Positions 27,295 through 36,182 of a DNA stretch of 64,000 nt are shown here, one piece after another. The notes beneath the pieces are model-generated. The model made no database searches and was not told the origin of the DNA. It saw only the letters and a list, made by a program, of their open reading frames with translations. Source of the DNA: Sporosarcina sp. FSL K6-1508 (GTDB lineage: Bacteria > Bacillota > Bacilli > Bacillales_A > Planococcaceae); NCBI RefSeq assembly GCF_038007465.1, contig NZ_JBBOXF010000001.1, positions 1,677,001 to 1,741,000 on the forward strand. The letters are read 5' to 3'. Numbering within the stretch: position 1 is the stretch's first letter; every line of letters begins with the position of its first letter. The translations under genes were made by a program, and so were the position numbers.

Positions 27295-27522
27295 ATGCAT
27301 ACTTTGCTGATGACACTGCTCGTTATCGTAGCACTATCATTGATCGTGGTCGTATTATTGCAATCCGGAAAAAGCGCAGGTCTATCAGGTGCCATCTCTG
27401 GTGGAGCCGAACAACTTTTTGGAAAACAAAAAGCGCGCGGACTTGACCTTGTACTTCAACGGGTCACAGTTGTACTTGCCGTTTTGTTTATCGTATTGGC
27501 GATCGTCATTATGAAAGTATAA
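27295..27522 (+). CDS. secG: Preprotein translocase subunit SecG
   Basis: SecG is the small third subunit of the SecYEG channel. The 75-residue protein has two hydrophobic segments (residues about 2-22 and 53-74) flanking the conserved cytosolic loop LQSGKSAGLSGAISGGAEQLFG. GGGAGGTGG precedes the ATG. The order eno-secG-esterase-rnr-smpB is conserved in Bacillus. Confidence 0.95.
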   Translation: MHTLLMTLLVIVALSLIVVVLLQSGKSAGLSGAISGGAEQLFGKQKARGLDLVLQRVTVVLAVLFIVLAIVIMKV

Positions 27523-27555
27523 AATTAGCTAGAACAATCTTAAATAAACTATTAT

Positions 27556-27589
27556 CGCCTGACCTTCCGACTGGTCGGGCGTTTTTTTT
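27556..27589 (+). terminator. Terminator after secG
   Basis: CGCCTGACC pairs imperfectly with GGTCGGGCG, followed by T8. Confidence 0.88.
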
Positions 27590-27798
27590 CTCGCTTTAAC
27601 GGGCGGTAAACGACTACTTCAGAAAGTAGTTATGACTATTCTCTATCTCTAAAAGCTCGGTTTTTGGAGAGAATAGATGTACGTTACACAGTTATTGCCG
27701 CTGAATAGGGCATTCTTAACAAGAGTTCCATACCAATAAGCGGGGATAAAGCATTCCTTGCTTATTGACGTTACACTTGATACGGAAGGGTGATAGAA
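27590..27798 (+). other. Leader region before the esterase gene with two inverted repeats
   Basis: CTATTCTCT (near 27634) pairs with AGAGAATAG (near 27667), and AATAAGCGGGG-like (near 27736) pairs with CCTTGCTTATT (near 27757). Neither ends in a T run. No known riboswitch pattern is recognised; this may be a structured 5' leader. Confidence 0.35.
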
Positions 27799-28545
27799 AT
27801 GAGAATTGCACAACCGAAACCATTCTTTTTCGAAAGAGGGAAGCGTGCAGTTTTACTGCTCCATGGCTTTACTGGAACGTCGGCTGATGTACGGATGTTG
27901 GGTCGATTTCTTGAGAAAAAAGGCTATACAACGCTTGCTCCCCATTATAAAGGACATGGTGTTCCACCGGAAGAATTGATACATACAGGTCCTGAAGAAT
28001 GGTGGGAAGACGTTCTAGCAGGTTATACTCAATTGCAGGAAGCAGGATATGATGAGATTGCCGTCGCCGGATTGTCTCTCGGTGGCGTATTTTCACTTAA
28101 ATTGGGGTATAACAAACCAGTGAAGGGCATTGTCACTATGTGCGCACCAATGTCGATGAAAACGACCGAACTTATGTATGAAGGTGTCTTGAAATATGCA
28201 CGGGAGTACAAGAAGTATGAAGGAAAAAGCGCAGAAGATATAGAAAAAGAAGTTATGTCACTCCGCGACGAAAAAATGCCTTCACTCAAAGATCTTCGTT
28301 CACTTGTCTATGATGTACGCGATCATATCGATCATACTTATGCACCGCTGTTTGTCGTCCAAGGGACACTCGATGATGTCATCGATCCTGATTCAGCAAC
28401 TGTCATTTATGACAACACTGAATCCGACGAAAAACAAATCAAATGGTATGAGCAATCAGGGCATGTCATTACACTCGGGCCAGAAAAAGTGCAGCTACAT
28501 GAAGACATTTTGAGATTTCTTGAATCTCTGGACTGGAACGTGTGA
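27799..28545 (+). CDS. est: Carboxylesterase (alpha/beta hydrolase, Est30-like)
   Basis: This 248-residue alpha/beta hydrolase has an oxyanion-hole segment LLLHGFTGT, the nucleophile elbow GLSLGG (Ser93), a late acidic residue in QGTLDDVIDP and the catalytic histidine in QSGHVITLG. It is close in layout to the Geobacillus Est30 carboxylesterase, which hydrolyses short-chain esters; the natural substrate is unknown. The ATG follows GGAAGGG by eight bases. A GTG three codons earlier overlaps that site and was rejected. The stop overlaps the open frame upstream of rnr. Confidence 0.9.
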   Translation: MRIAQPKPFFFERGKRAVLLLHGFTGTSADVRMLGRFLEKKGYTTLAPHYKGHGVPPEELIHTGPEEWWEDVLAGYTQLQEAGYDEIAVAGLSLGGVFSLKLGYNKPVKGIVTMCAPMSMKTTELMYEGVLKYAREYKKYEGKSAEDIEKEVMSLRDEKMPSLKDLRSLVYDVRDHIDHTYAPLFVVQGTLDDVIDPDSATVIYDNTESDEKQIKWYEQSGHVITLGPEKVQLHEDILRFLESLDWNV

Positions 28546-28592
28546 AATGTCAGACTGATGACCATACTATATACTTAGAAGGAGTGATGCAA

Positions 28593-30920
28593 TTGGATAA
28601 TTTAGATCAAGAAATGCAGCAAAAATTGCTGTCTCTTATGAAGGAAGAAACCTATAAGCCGCTAACTGTACAGGAAATCCAAGAACAAATGGGATTTGAG
28701 CAGGCGGCGGAGTTCAAAGAACTTGTGAAAATGCTTGTTGACCTTGAGCAGAAAGGGCAGATTATTCGCTCGAAAACGAACCGGTATGGCCTACCAGAGG
28801 GCATGAATCTTCTCCGTGGCAAGTTCATCGGGCATGCCAAAGGTTTTGGTTTTGTCGCGCCCGAAACAGAAGGTATGGATGATGTCTTCATTCCGCCACA
28901 TGAAGTCAATGGAGCGATGAACGGGGATACGGTCCTCATTCGTGTTACAAATGGTACAGCAGGTGACAGACGAGAAGGCTCCATCACACGTGTTGTCGAA
29001 CGGAAGACGACAAGAGTGGTCGGCATGTACCAAGACAATAAAGGCTTCGGCTTTGTAGTTCCTGATGACAAGAAGTTGCCAATGGATGTGTTCATCGGCA
29101 AAGGCAATTCACTGGATGCGGTGGATGGTCATAAGGTTGTTGTTGAAATTACGGAGTGGCCGAATGATGCAAAATCGGCGACAGGTATGGTAGTACAGAT
29201 TCTTGGTCACAAAAATGATCCAGGCGTGGATATCTTGTCTATCATCCATAAGCATGGAATTGAAGTTGATTTTCCACCGGAGGTACTAAACCAAGCAAAT
29301 AAAATTCCAGATGAAGTTCAGGAAAAAGATTTGTTCAAACGTCGTGACCTTCGAGAAGAACTGGCAATTACAATTGATGGCGCGGATGCCAAAGACCTTG
29401 ATGATGCCATTTCAGTAGTGAAAAATGATAATGGTTCTTATACGTTATCTGTCCATATTTCGGATGTCAGCTACTATGTGACGGAAAATTCTCCGATGGG
29501 TGATGATGCGTATGACCGTGGCACAAGTGTTTACTTGACAGACAGAGTTATTCCGATGCTGCCACATAAATTATCGAATGGTATTTGTTCACTGAACCCG
29601 GGTGTAGATAGACTTACTCTATCGTGTAAAATGACGATAGATCGCAACGGGAAAGTCGTCGAGCATGAAATTTTTGAGAGTGTAATCCGCTCGAAAGAAC
29701 GTATGACCTATAATGAAGTCTATAAAATCATCGAAGAAAAAGATGAGGAACTGTCGGAAAGATATGCGCATATTGTTCCCATGGTCAATCATATGGCCGA
29801 CCTTGCGGCCATTTTGAAGCAAAAGAGAGAAGACCGCGGCGCCATTGATTTCAATTTCAAAGAATCGAAAATCCTTGTTGATGAAAAAGGATGGCCGACA
29901 GATGTTGTGATTATGGAACGTACAGTGTCAGAACGTCTAATAGAAGAATTTATGCTTGCTGCGAACGAAACGGTTGCAGAACATTTCCACTGGCTTCAAG
30001 TGCCGTTCATCTACCGGATTCACGAAGACCCGAAGGCCGAGAAATTACAACGTTTCTTTGAGTTCTTAACTAATTTCGGTGTTGTTGTGAAAGGTACGGG
30101 TAATAAAGTACATCCAAAAGCTTTACAGGAAATTGTCGAATCAATCGAAGGACTCCCAGAAGAAACGGTCATTTCTACAATGCTTCTTCGCTCCATGCAA
30201 CAAGCGAAATATTTCGATGAAAGTCTTGGACACTTTGGATTATCCACAGAGTTTTATACACATTTCACGGCTCCAATCCGCCGCTACCCAGACTTGATTG
30301 TCCACCGTTTAATCCGGACATATCTAATCGAGAAAGATGTTTCGGCACAAACAATTGCACATTGGGGTGCGGTATTATCCGATATTGCAGAGCACACATC
30401 CGAACGGGAACGCCGTGCTGTTGAAGCAGAACGTGATACAGAATCACTTAAGAAATCACAATTCATGCTCGACAAAATTGGAGAAGAATTCGAGGGAGTA
30501 ATTTCTTCCGTTACGAACTTCGGTCTATTCATCGAATTGGAAAATACAATCGAAGGTCTTGTTCATGTTAGTCATATGAACGACGATTATTACCGGTTTG
30601 ACGACAGACAAATGATGATGATCGGTGAACATTCTGGTAAGCAATTCAGGCTCGGCGATGAAGTAACTGTGAAAGTTATCGCTGTGAAACCTGAAGAGTC
30701 AGCAATCGATTTTGAAATAGTTGGGATGAAACAGAACTTCCGACGGACACGTAAAGAAACTCCGAAAGTGATTCATGCAAAGAAAAAAGATGGTGACAAT
30801 AAATTCGGAGACAAATCAAAAGATAAAAAGAAAAGCGGGACATATAGCAAAAAGAAAAAGTTTTATGAAAATGTAGCTAAAAAAACGGGTAGTAAACCTA
30901 AACCTAAAAAGAAAAAGTAA
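28593..30920 (+). CDS. rnr: Ribonuclease R
   Basis: RNase R is a 3'-5' exoribonuclease that degrades structured RNA and works with tmRNA-SmpB on non-stop mRNAs. In order: an N-terminal helix-turn-helix-like segment, cold-shock/OB domains (GFGFVAPE, GFGFVVPDD), the RNB catalytic domain (residues about 250-580) with the acidic cluster GADAKDLDDAIS, a C-terminal S1 domain (about 627-710) and a lysine-rich tail. The start is TTG with GGAG eight bases upstream; the ATG six bases earlier is too close to that site. The result is 775 residues. SmpB follows. Confidence 0.95.
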   Translation: MDNLDQEMQQKLLSLMKEETYKPLTVQEIQEQMGFEQAAEFKELVKMLVDLEQKGQIIRSKTNRYGLPEGMNLLRGKFIGHAKGFGFVAPETEGMDDVFIPPHEVNGAMNGDTVLIRVTNGTAGDRREGSITRVVERKTTRVVGMYQDNKGFGFVVPDDKKLPMDVFIGKGNSLDAVDGHKVVVEITEWPNDAKSATGMVVQILGHKNDPGVDILSIIHKHGIEVDFPPEVLNQANKIPDEVQEKDLFKRRDLREELAITIDGADAKDLDDAISVVKNDNGSYTLSVHISDVSYYVTENSPMGDDAYDRGTSVYLTDRVIPMLPHKLSNGICSLNPGVDRLTLSCKMTIDRNGKVVEHEIFESVIRSKERMTYNEVYKIIEEKDEELSERYAHIVPMVNHMADLAAILKQKREDRGAIDFNFKESKILVDEKGWPTDVVIMERTVSERLIEEFMLAANETVAEHFHWLQVPFIYRIHEDPKAEKLQRFFEFLTNFGVVVKGTGNKVHPKALQEIVESIEGLPEETVISTMLLRSMQQAKYFDESLGHFGLSTEFYTHFTAPIRRYPDLIVHRLIRTYLIEKDVSAQTIAHWGAVLSDIAEHTSERERRAVEAERDTESLKKSQFMLDKIGEEFEGVISSVTNFGLFIELENTIEGLVHVSHMNDDYYRFDDRQMMMIGEHSGKQFRLGDEVTVKVIAVKPEESAIDFEIVGMKQNFRRTRKETPKVIHAKKKDGDNKFGDKSKDKKKSGTYSKKKKFYENVAKKTGSKPKPKKKK

Positions 30921-30969
30921 AGCCGGAGCGGTCTAGGCCGCTCCCGAGTTTTCACAAGGGGTGAAAGAA

Positions 30970-31437
30970 ATGGCGAAAGGCCAAGGGAAGGTAGTCGCTG
31001 TTAACAAAAAGGCGAATCATGATTTTGCAATAGAAGAAACAATCGAAGCAGGCATTGTCCTGCAAGGTACGGAAATCAAAGCAATTCGTAATAGTAAAGT
31101 CCAACTGAGGGATGCGTTTGTAAGAATCCGCAATAACGAAGCATGGATTTCCAATATGCATATTAGTCCATACGATCATGGCAACCAGTTTAATCATGAT
31201 CCGTTGCGTTCTAGAAAACTACTTCTCCATAAGAAGCAGATTAGCACATTACTTGGACGGACGAAAGAACAGGGTTTCGCGATTGTTCCAATTAAGATGT
31301 ATTTAAAAGATGGCTTCGCGAAAGTGTTGATCGGCGTCGGTAAAGGGAAGAAAGATTACGATAAACGCCAAGATCTTAAGAAGAAAGATGCGAAACGTGA
31401 AATCGACCGTGCACTTAGAGATAGACAAAAGTATTGA
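30970..31437 (+). CDS. smpB: SsrA-binding protein SmpB
   Basis: SmpB binds tmRNA and delivers it to stalled ribosomes. The 155-residue protein has the OB-fold core (residues about 5-130, with ETIEAGIVLQGTEIKAIR) and the basic C-terminal tail (KKKDAKREIDRALRDRQKY) that mimics an mRNA in the decoding centre. The ATG sits seven bases after AAGGGGTG. The ssrA gene itself starts 80 bp downstream. Confidence 0.97.
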   Translation: MAKGQGKVVAVNKKANHDFAIEETIEAGIVLQGTEIKAIRNSKVQLRDAFVRIRNNEAWISNMHISPYDHGNQFNHDPLRSRKLLLHKKQISTLLGRTKEQGFAIVPIKMYLKDGFAKVLIGVGKGKKDYDKRQDLKKKDAKREIDRALRDRQKY

Positions 31438-31516
31438 AATAAACGTCAAAATAAGGTATACTAAATACAGTAAGCAGTTCAGAAGCCTTTCATTAGGTTA
31501 TCCTGACATCCCTTTT

Positions 31517-31873
31517 GGGGACGTTACGGATTCGACAGGGGTGGTCTGAGCTTGAGTTGCGCGTCGGAGGGTTCGGCTCCGTCAGAAACGACACCTTATA
31601 ATAACAGGCAAAACTAACAACAACCTAGCATTCGCAGCGTAAGCTGTTGAATCTGCCTTGCAATTCCATCGCCCATGTGGCGTTGTAGGGCTCAACCTTT
31701 AGTGGGATACGACGGCTGTTGCCTCTTGAGGCAGCCGGAAGAGACTTCCAAGATAGCGTACATGACGCCCTGATTGCCGGCATAATGCCACGCGAATCCA
31801 AATAGACAATCTACACGCGTAGATGCTTAAGTGTTGGAGCCTCTGGACGCGGGTTCGACTCCCGCCGTCTCCA
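31517..31873 (+). ncRNA. ssrA: tmRNA (transfer-messenger RNA)
   Basis: The 5' end GGGGACGTTACGGATTCGAC and the 3' end GGTTCGACTCCCGCCGTCTCCA form the tRNA-like domain of tmRNA. The tag frame starts at GGC 31607 and reads GKTNNNLAFAA before TAA at 31640-31642, so the degradation tag ends in the usual AA. The 3' CCA is followed by the integrase end of an integrated element, which keeps the tmRNA intact because the element supplies the same last bases. Confidence 0.96.
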
Positions 31874-31878
31874 TATTA
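31852..31878 (+). repeat. attL: 27-bp direct repeat at the ssrA 3' end
   Basis: This 27-bp sequence runs from GGTTCGACTC through CCATATTA and is repeated exactly at 54137-54163. The bases on either side differ. It covers the T arm and 3' end of tmRNA, a common tyrosine-recombinase target. Confidence 0.95.
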
Positions 31879-31905
31879 AGAAATCATATGGTTTCAAACA
31901 CCGTC

Positions 31906-31938
31906 AAAACCCTTGTATATCAAGGGCTTTTTCTTTTA
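31906..31938 (+). terminator. Element-borne terminator behind ssrA
   Basis: AAAACCCTTG pairs with CAAGGGCTTTT with a short loop and a T-rich tail. It replaces the chromosomal ssrA terminator, which is now stranded at 54185. Confidence 0.75.
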
Positions 31939-31973
31939 CCTTGTTTCATATGATATCATTGAATATCAATCGA

Positions 31974-32004
31974 ACGTAGTCAAAAACGTAGTCAAAGCGT
32001 AGTC
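31974..32004. promoter_or_regulatory. Candidate integrase arm-type sites, left end
   Basis: ACGTAGTCAAA, ACGTAGTCAAA and GCGTAGTCATA follow each other about 12 bp apart, just inside attL and overlapping the integrase 3' flank. The same decamer recurs twice inside attR. Direct repeats of this type bind the N-terminal domain of Tn916/lambda-type integrases. Confidence 0.65.
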
Positions 32005-32010
32005 ATACAT

Positions 32011-33183
32011 CTACATTTCAATATAGCTTGCAAACTTCAGTATCGCTTCTTCTTTCGCCTTCTTCGTAACGTGTGCGTAGATGTTCATCGTCGTTTGTAC
32101 ATCAGTATGTCCTAAACGATCTTGTACTTCCTTCAAACTGGCACCCGCCTCAAATAACAACGAACAATGTGTATGACGTAAACCATGTGTTGTGATTGAA
32201 CCTAGATTGTACTTACCCTGTACATGCACTATCCACTTACGAGTTTTGGTAGGCTGCATGTATTCGTTGTGCTCATTGCTAAATACAAGTTGCTTTGGTT
32301 GCAACGTATTAAAGCCCAGTATTAAATAATTTTTCTTCTGCTCTTTCTTCCACACTTTTAAAATGGCCATTGTCTTGTCGTCCATTTTGATTGTACGTGC
32401 AGCACCTGTTTTCGTAGATTTCAAATAGAGACGATTATCTTTACCTCGTGAAAGGGCCTTATTAATGCGTAGCTCGTTTGTTGTGAAGTCTAAGTCATTC
32501 CATGTAAGAGCGAGTGCTTCACCTTTACGCATACCACTGAACGCTAATAATCGGAAGAGAGCATACGCTTTGTAGTTACTTTCTTGTTCCAAGCATGATA
32601 GGAACTCAATAAGCTGCTCACGAGTGTAGAAGTTCTCCGCCTCATCGTCATCATTTACAATAGCCTTCTTAGAGGCGGTGGCGGGCATATCTACGTGTGC
32701 AAACGGATTGGTTTGGATATAGCCACGTTTAATCGCAAAGTCTAATACCTTCGAAGCATACGCTTTTACCATGCGGAACTTCTTTAACTTCGCCGCCCAT
32801 TCATCCACATGCTTCTGACATACATCAACATGTATCTTTTCAATTTTATAAGCACCCATTGCAGGAAGAATATGATTTCTGAAAATGCCTGTTGTTTTTA
32901 CAAATGTACTTTCCTCAATAGTCTTTTCATATTGCTGAACCCATAAGTCGTAAATTTCTTGATACGTTTCAGCACGTTCTTGTTGGTACGTACCGTTTGC
33001 AACAGCTAGCTTAATACGAGCTAATGCTAATTCCGCCTCCTTACGTTTTTTAAAGCCACGCTTCAATGTACGCTTCTGTTTACCGGTTAGTGGATCCACA
33101 CCCAAATAAGCTGGAAACTCGTATCGTGTCTCACCATTTTTTAACGTATAGCTTTTAATAGGTGATACCTTTTTCTTTGCCAT
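32011..33183 (-). CDS. int: Tyrosine recombinase (site-specific integrase)
   Basis: This 390-residue integrase has an N-terminal AP2-like arm-binding region (KNGETRYEFPAYLGVDPLTGKQKRTLKRGFKKR), a SAM-like core-binding domain (about 65-170) and a C-terminal catalytic domain. The catalytic arginine is in SGMRKGEAL, the HxxR box in THGLRHTHCSLLFEAG, and the tyrosine nucleophile in TTMNIYAHVT. It matches the phage/ICE integrases that use tRNA or tmRNA 3' ends. Its 3' end points to attL, 110 bp away. Confidence 0.96.
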   Translation of the reverse strand: MAKKKVSPIKSYTLKNGETRYEFPAYLGVDPLTGKQKRTLKRGFKKRKEAELALARIKLAVANGTYQQERAETYQEIYDLWVQQYEKTIEESTFVKTTGIFRNHILPAMGAYKIEKIHVDVCQKHVDEWAAKLKKFRMVKAYASKVLDFAIKRGYIQTNPFAHVDMPATASKKAIVNDDDEAENFYTREQLIEFLSCLEQESNYKAYALFRLLAFSGMRKGEALALTWNDLDFTTNELRINKALSRGKDNRLYLKSTKTGAARTIKMDDKTMAILKVWKKEQKKNYLILGFNTLQPKQLVFSNEHNEYMQPTKTRKWIVHVQGKYNLGSITTHGLRHTHCSLLFEAGASLKEVQDRLGHTDVQTTMNIYAHVTKKAKEEAILKFASYIEM

Positions 33184-33237
33184 GCCTGTTTATTCCTCCT
33201 CAACTGATTGCGGGGGCAAGGTAAGGGAAATAACCTT

Positions 33238-33738
33238 TTAAACTTTAAAATCATCACCAAGAGACTGATATTGTGGTAAGAGAATATCTAGCATAGCTAA
33301 AATTCTCTCACAGTCTCTCTTTGTTAATAAGTGACCATTGTAGTAAGGCTTAATATTTTCTACTTTTAAAGTTAAAAGAGTATGTTCTAATAACTGTTTT
33401 AAATCTGTTGCTTGTTCAAAAGCATTTAGTCGAGATTTTAATTGATTCATAGCTGTCGATTCCCCTGCATTTAAGGAGTTATATTTTGATTGTTTTGCAT
33501 TATACAATTCAACTAATTCATTGTGACCTGCTAGTCTTAGTAAGTCGAAATAATGGATTTCTAATGCTATTGCTAGCTTCTTTAATATTTCTGTAGATGG
33601 TTGTCTTTTACCAGATTCAATTTGTGATAAATAGGGTTTTGATATTCCTGATAACTCAGATAAGTCACTTAAAGTAAGTCCTTTATCGTTTCTTACTCCT
33701 TTAATGGCAAGTCCTAATTCTGTATTGATAGTAATCAA
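33238..33738 (-). CDS. XRE-family transcriptional repressor
   Basis: This 166-residue protein has an N-terminal Cro/CI helix-turn-helix (residues about 8-62, LTLSDLSELSGISKPYLSQIESGKRQPSTEILKKLA). A C-terminal helical region of unknown role follows. It lies between the integrase and a divergent HTH gene, the usual place for the immunity repressor of an integrated element. The intervening 168 bp carries the divergent promoters. Confidence 0.9.
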   Translation of the reverse strand: MITINTELGLAIKGVRNDKGLTLSDLSELSGISKPYLSQIESGKRQPSTEILKKLAIALEIHYFDLLRLAGHNELVELYNAKQSKYNSLNAGESTAMNQLKSRLNAFEQATDLKQLLEHTLLTLKVENIKPYYNGHLLTKRDCERILAMLDILLPQYQSLGDDFKV

Positions 33739-33798
33739 CTCCTTTCACTTATTTAGTGTACCTGAAAATTGTTGCTGTATCAAATTAATATTAAGTTG

Positions 33799-33827
33799 TT
33801 GCTATTTGCAAATGTGTTTGCTATTAT
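33799..33827 (+). promoter_or_regulatory. Promoter of the small HTH gene in the repressor intergenic region
   Basis: TTGCTA and TATTAT are separated by exactly 17 bp. Three TTGCT-type repeats (GTTGCTGTA, GTTGCTATT, TTTGCTATT) surround it and could be the XRE operator. Confidence 0.5.
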
Positions 33828-33906
33828 TCATATCTAGAAGCAGTAAAATACAAATATTACTGTAGTTAAAACCGGAGAGAGGAGTAACAGGAAGAGAGGG
33901 TTAAAA

Positions 33907-34176
33907 TTGAGAATCGAACTAGATATGCCACAAGGATTAGAAGAGCAAATAAAAACTGTTGTTCTCATGGCAACTAAACAGGCAATGGAACAACATCAAA
34001 AAGTATTATTTGCAAAGGACTGGATGAGTATTAAAGAGGGAGCTAGTTATGCTGGTGTTTCGGTTAATACATTCAATAAATTCAGGAAAATTGGACTTAA
34101 AATTTGCGAATTAGACGGAGTTAAACGTGTATCACGTAAAGAGATTAATGAATTTTTAGAGAGTTATAGTCAATAA
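33907..34176 (+). CDS. Small helix-turn-helix DNA-binding protein
   Basis: This 89-residue protein has a short amphipathic N terminus and a MerR/excisionase-type winged helix (DWMSIKEGASYAGVSVNTFNKFRKIGLKICELDGVKRVSRKEINEFL). The start is TTG preceded by AAGAGAGGG. It is divergent from the XRE repressor. By position it may be an excisionase, a replication activator or a Cro-like switch protein; the sequence alone does not decide. Confidence 0.75.
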   Translation: MRIELDMPQGLEEQIKTVVLMATKQAMEQHQKVLFAKDWMSIKEGASYAGVSVNTFNKFRKIGLKICELDGVKRVSRKEINEFLESYSQ

Positions 34177-34211
34177 AATCCGAGCGGGGGCAAGGTTTTA
34201 TATATGATAAG

Positions 34212-34248
34212 AAAAGCGATTTCTCATATCTGAAGTCGCTTTTTTTAT
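34212..34248 (+). terminator. Terminator after the small HTH gene
   Basis: AAAAGCGA pairs with TCGCTTTT around an imperfect inner stem, followed by T7. Confidence 0.75.
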
Positions 34249-34712
34249 TAATTAAATAATCCACATTAAAAGAAGTTGTATAAAAAATGTGGTCGAGGAT
34301 CTCATTGAAAGGAACTACAGTTTTAGCGGTTTTATAACCTGTGTTATTTGGAGAAACTATGCAATACCCTCTGTATGGTCATATATTCTTACCTAGGGCA
34401 TCTTATCTACCATTCTTTAATTTCAGGATCTTCAAAATGATGGACAAAAGAATTAAATCAAATTAGCTGAAATGGCAATCAACAAAAGTAAGATTTACAT
34501 GATTGGGAGCCGAGACTGAGTAAGGAGAAAATGAGAAAGGGGATTACCTTATCTAAAACAGAGAATGATGAGTTAAACCAGATATTAAATAACATGTGAT
34601 TGTATTCTAAGCCTGCTTCTAATGGATTCAATATCATTAGATAGCAGGTTTAGTTGCATGAAATTTAATTTATTTCTTAACCAATTGTATTCAAGATAAG
34701 TCTATAACCTAG
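34249..34712. other. Gene-poor stretch with decayed coding remnants
   Basis: Only short broken frames are visible, for example a 22-codon reading ending TENDELNQILNNM near 34530-34598. A stem at 34612-34652 (CCTGCTTCTAATG pairing with CATTAGATAGCAGG) could end the - strand gene that follows. No intact gene is supported. Confidence 0.4.
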
Positions 34713-35012
34713 TTAATAGAATTCAGAATTTATTTTTTCGGATTTACTTACAACTGAGTGTATTATATTTTCGACTCCAGTGCTAGAAATAAAATCTCTA
34801 ATGTGTTTACTGGGTTCGAAGTTTTGTTCCATGTCTGTTTTGAGATATTTATATTGTTGATGTATCTCAGACAATAGCAGCTTTTTTTCATCGTGTAATT
34901 TTATTCTTTCTTCATGAAAAAAAGGTAATGAGCTAGAAACTTCATTAAGATAGAGTTTATTGAGTCTTTCATATTCTAAGACTTTATTTTCAATATCTAA
35001 ATAACTATTCAT
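34713..35012 (-). CDS. Hypothetical coiled-coil protein
   Basis: This 99-residue highly charged protein starts at an ATG preceded by GGAAGGGGG and is predicted mostly helical (IENKVLEYERLNKLYLNEVSS). An in-frame start 13 codons earlier lacks a ribosome site. I do not recognise the family. It sits alone between the small HTH gene and the rep region of the element. Confidence 0.5.
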   Translation of the reverse strand: MNSYLDIENKVLEYERLNKLYLNEVSSSLPFFHEERIKLHDEKKLLLSEIHQQYKYLKTDMEQNFEPSKHIRDFISSTGVENIIHSVVSKSEKINSEFY

Positions 35013-35223
35013 TTTATTATTCCCCCTTCCTATAAAAATAGGAGTACCCAAGGAGATTATTGCATTCTATATAAAAATGTTCAATAGCTATTTTATAGAG
35101 TATAAGAGTGATATAAGCATGTTGTGCTTGGGAAAGCGCTTTGATAAAGGGTTTGATTAATGTGTTAATTTCACATTGTTATAAAAACACAATACAAATT
35201 ACCTGGAGGTATTGAAAGGTATA

Positions 35224-35514
35224 ATGTACTATTATTCAATAAGACCGTATGGTGCACATTTAATAGATCCGTTTTTTTAAAATGGTTGGGGATCGGATTG
35301 AAGATCAGCGTGGCCAGTTTATTGATTTGGATAAAAGCTGAATTATGTTGAATTTGGAACAGACCCCAATAGAATTGGTATTATAGATGGTCTGGATATC
35401 ATTTAGACTTACTTAGACAATGGTGTTATCACTGATCAACAGGAGACGTTCTTTGATATAGATGGTAATGGTATTTGGACGTATTTTAATCATCGGAAGG
35501 ACTTGTTCATTTAG
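35224..35514 (+). pseudogene. Decayed small gene of the element
   Basis: A ribosome site (GGAGG with AAAGG) precedes ATG 35224. The frame reads MYYYSIRPYG..., then at least two frame changes and one in-frame stop (TAG) are needed to reach YVEFGTDPNRIGIIDGLDII and YLDNGVITDQQETFFDIDGN, ending at 35514. The pieces look like one former protein of about 95 residues. The family is not recognised. Confidence 0.4.
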
Positions 35515-35689
35515 AGCGAAGTCTTTTTCAGTGGTCAAAATAAATCACATAGTAGATGAATAATATTTATAAAATTTCTGTGAGGGGGTACCTTCCCCTT
35601 CGAGACATTCAATTATGGCGTTAGTAGCCCCCTGGGTCTAAATATGCGTCACTCTACAGGGGACTTAAAGTGTTGCCAATAAAAAGCAA
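35515..35689. other. Intergenic stretch, nothing recognised
   Basis: No gene, repeat or promoter is supported. It contains a GGGGGTACC...GCCCCC-like GC-richer patch near 35585-35635 of unknown meaning. Confidence 0.3.
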
Positions 35690-35738
35690 AAAAGAACACA
35701 AATCACTGATTTATAGCTCAGTAATCTGTGTTCTTAGG
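35690..35738 (-). terminator. Terminator of the rep operon
   Basis: AGAACACA...ACTGA pairs with TCAGT...TGTGTTCT. Read on the - strand it ends in TTCTTTTTTG, so it terminates the leftward rep transcripts. Confidence 0.75.
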
Positions 35739-35793
35739 TTAAATTATGCAAAGCTACTAGTGAAGGAGAAACGTTCCTTTGCGTGTATACATG

Positions 35794-35976
35794 CTAGTTA
35801 CGTGAACCGTTTAGCCATTGAATAAATGTGTGCTTTGGGATTTTAATCATGGTGCCAATACGGATTGTGTGGAAGTCGCCAGAGCGAGCGATTCCGTATG
35901 CCTTTGATTGGCCGATGCCTAGAATGGTTTGAATGTCTTTTACAGTAAGGACTTCAGGATAATCATTTAGCTGCAT
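35794..35976 (-). CDS. Excisionase-type helix-turn-helix protein
   Basis: This 60-residue protein is a single MerR/excisionase-like wing-helix: VLTVKDIQTILGIGQSKAYGIARSGDFHTIRIGTMIKIPKHTFIQWL. It matches the general pattern of DUF/HTH_17 proteins that serve as excisionases or as AlpA-type regulators on integrated elements. It is last in the leftward rep group and directly precedes a terminator. Confidence 0.75.
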   Translation of the reverse strand: MQLNDYPEVLTVKDIQTILGIGQSKAYGIARSGDFHTIRIGTMIKIPKHTFIQWLNGSRN

Positions 35977-36182
35977 TTTCTACTCACCTCTACTTTCATG
36001 TGCCTTCGGCTACACGTATTCATTGCTTGTCTCTCATCTATCTTTAATTGTACTAGCTTTGTGTTGTTATATCGAACTCACTTAAGTAGGAGTGGTAGTG
36101 CTTATCTCTAAATAAAAGTGTTGTGAGTTGCTGAATGCTGATAGCTGTTAATGATACTTAAATTTAAGCAAGCTAGCTTCAT

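Noticed and set aside
30924..30944. Terminator between rnr and smpB
   Set aside because: The GGAGCGG/CCGCTCC stem is present, but no T run follows and smpB starts 25 bp later.
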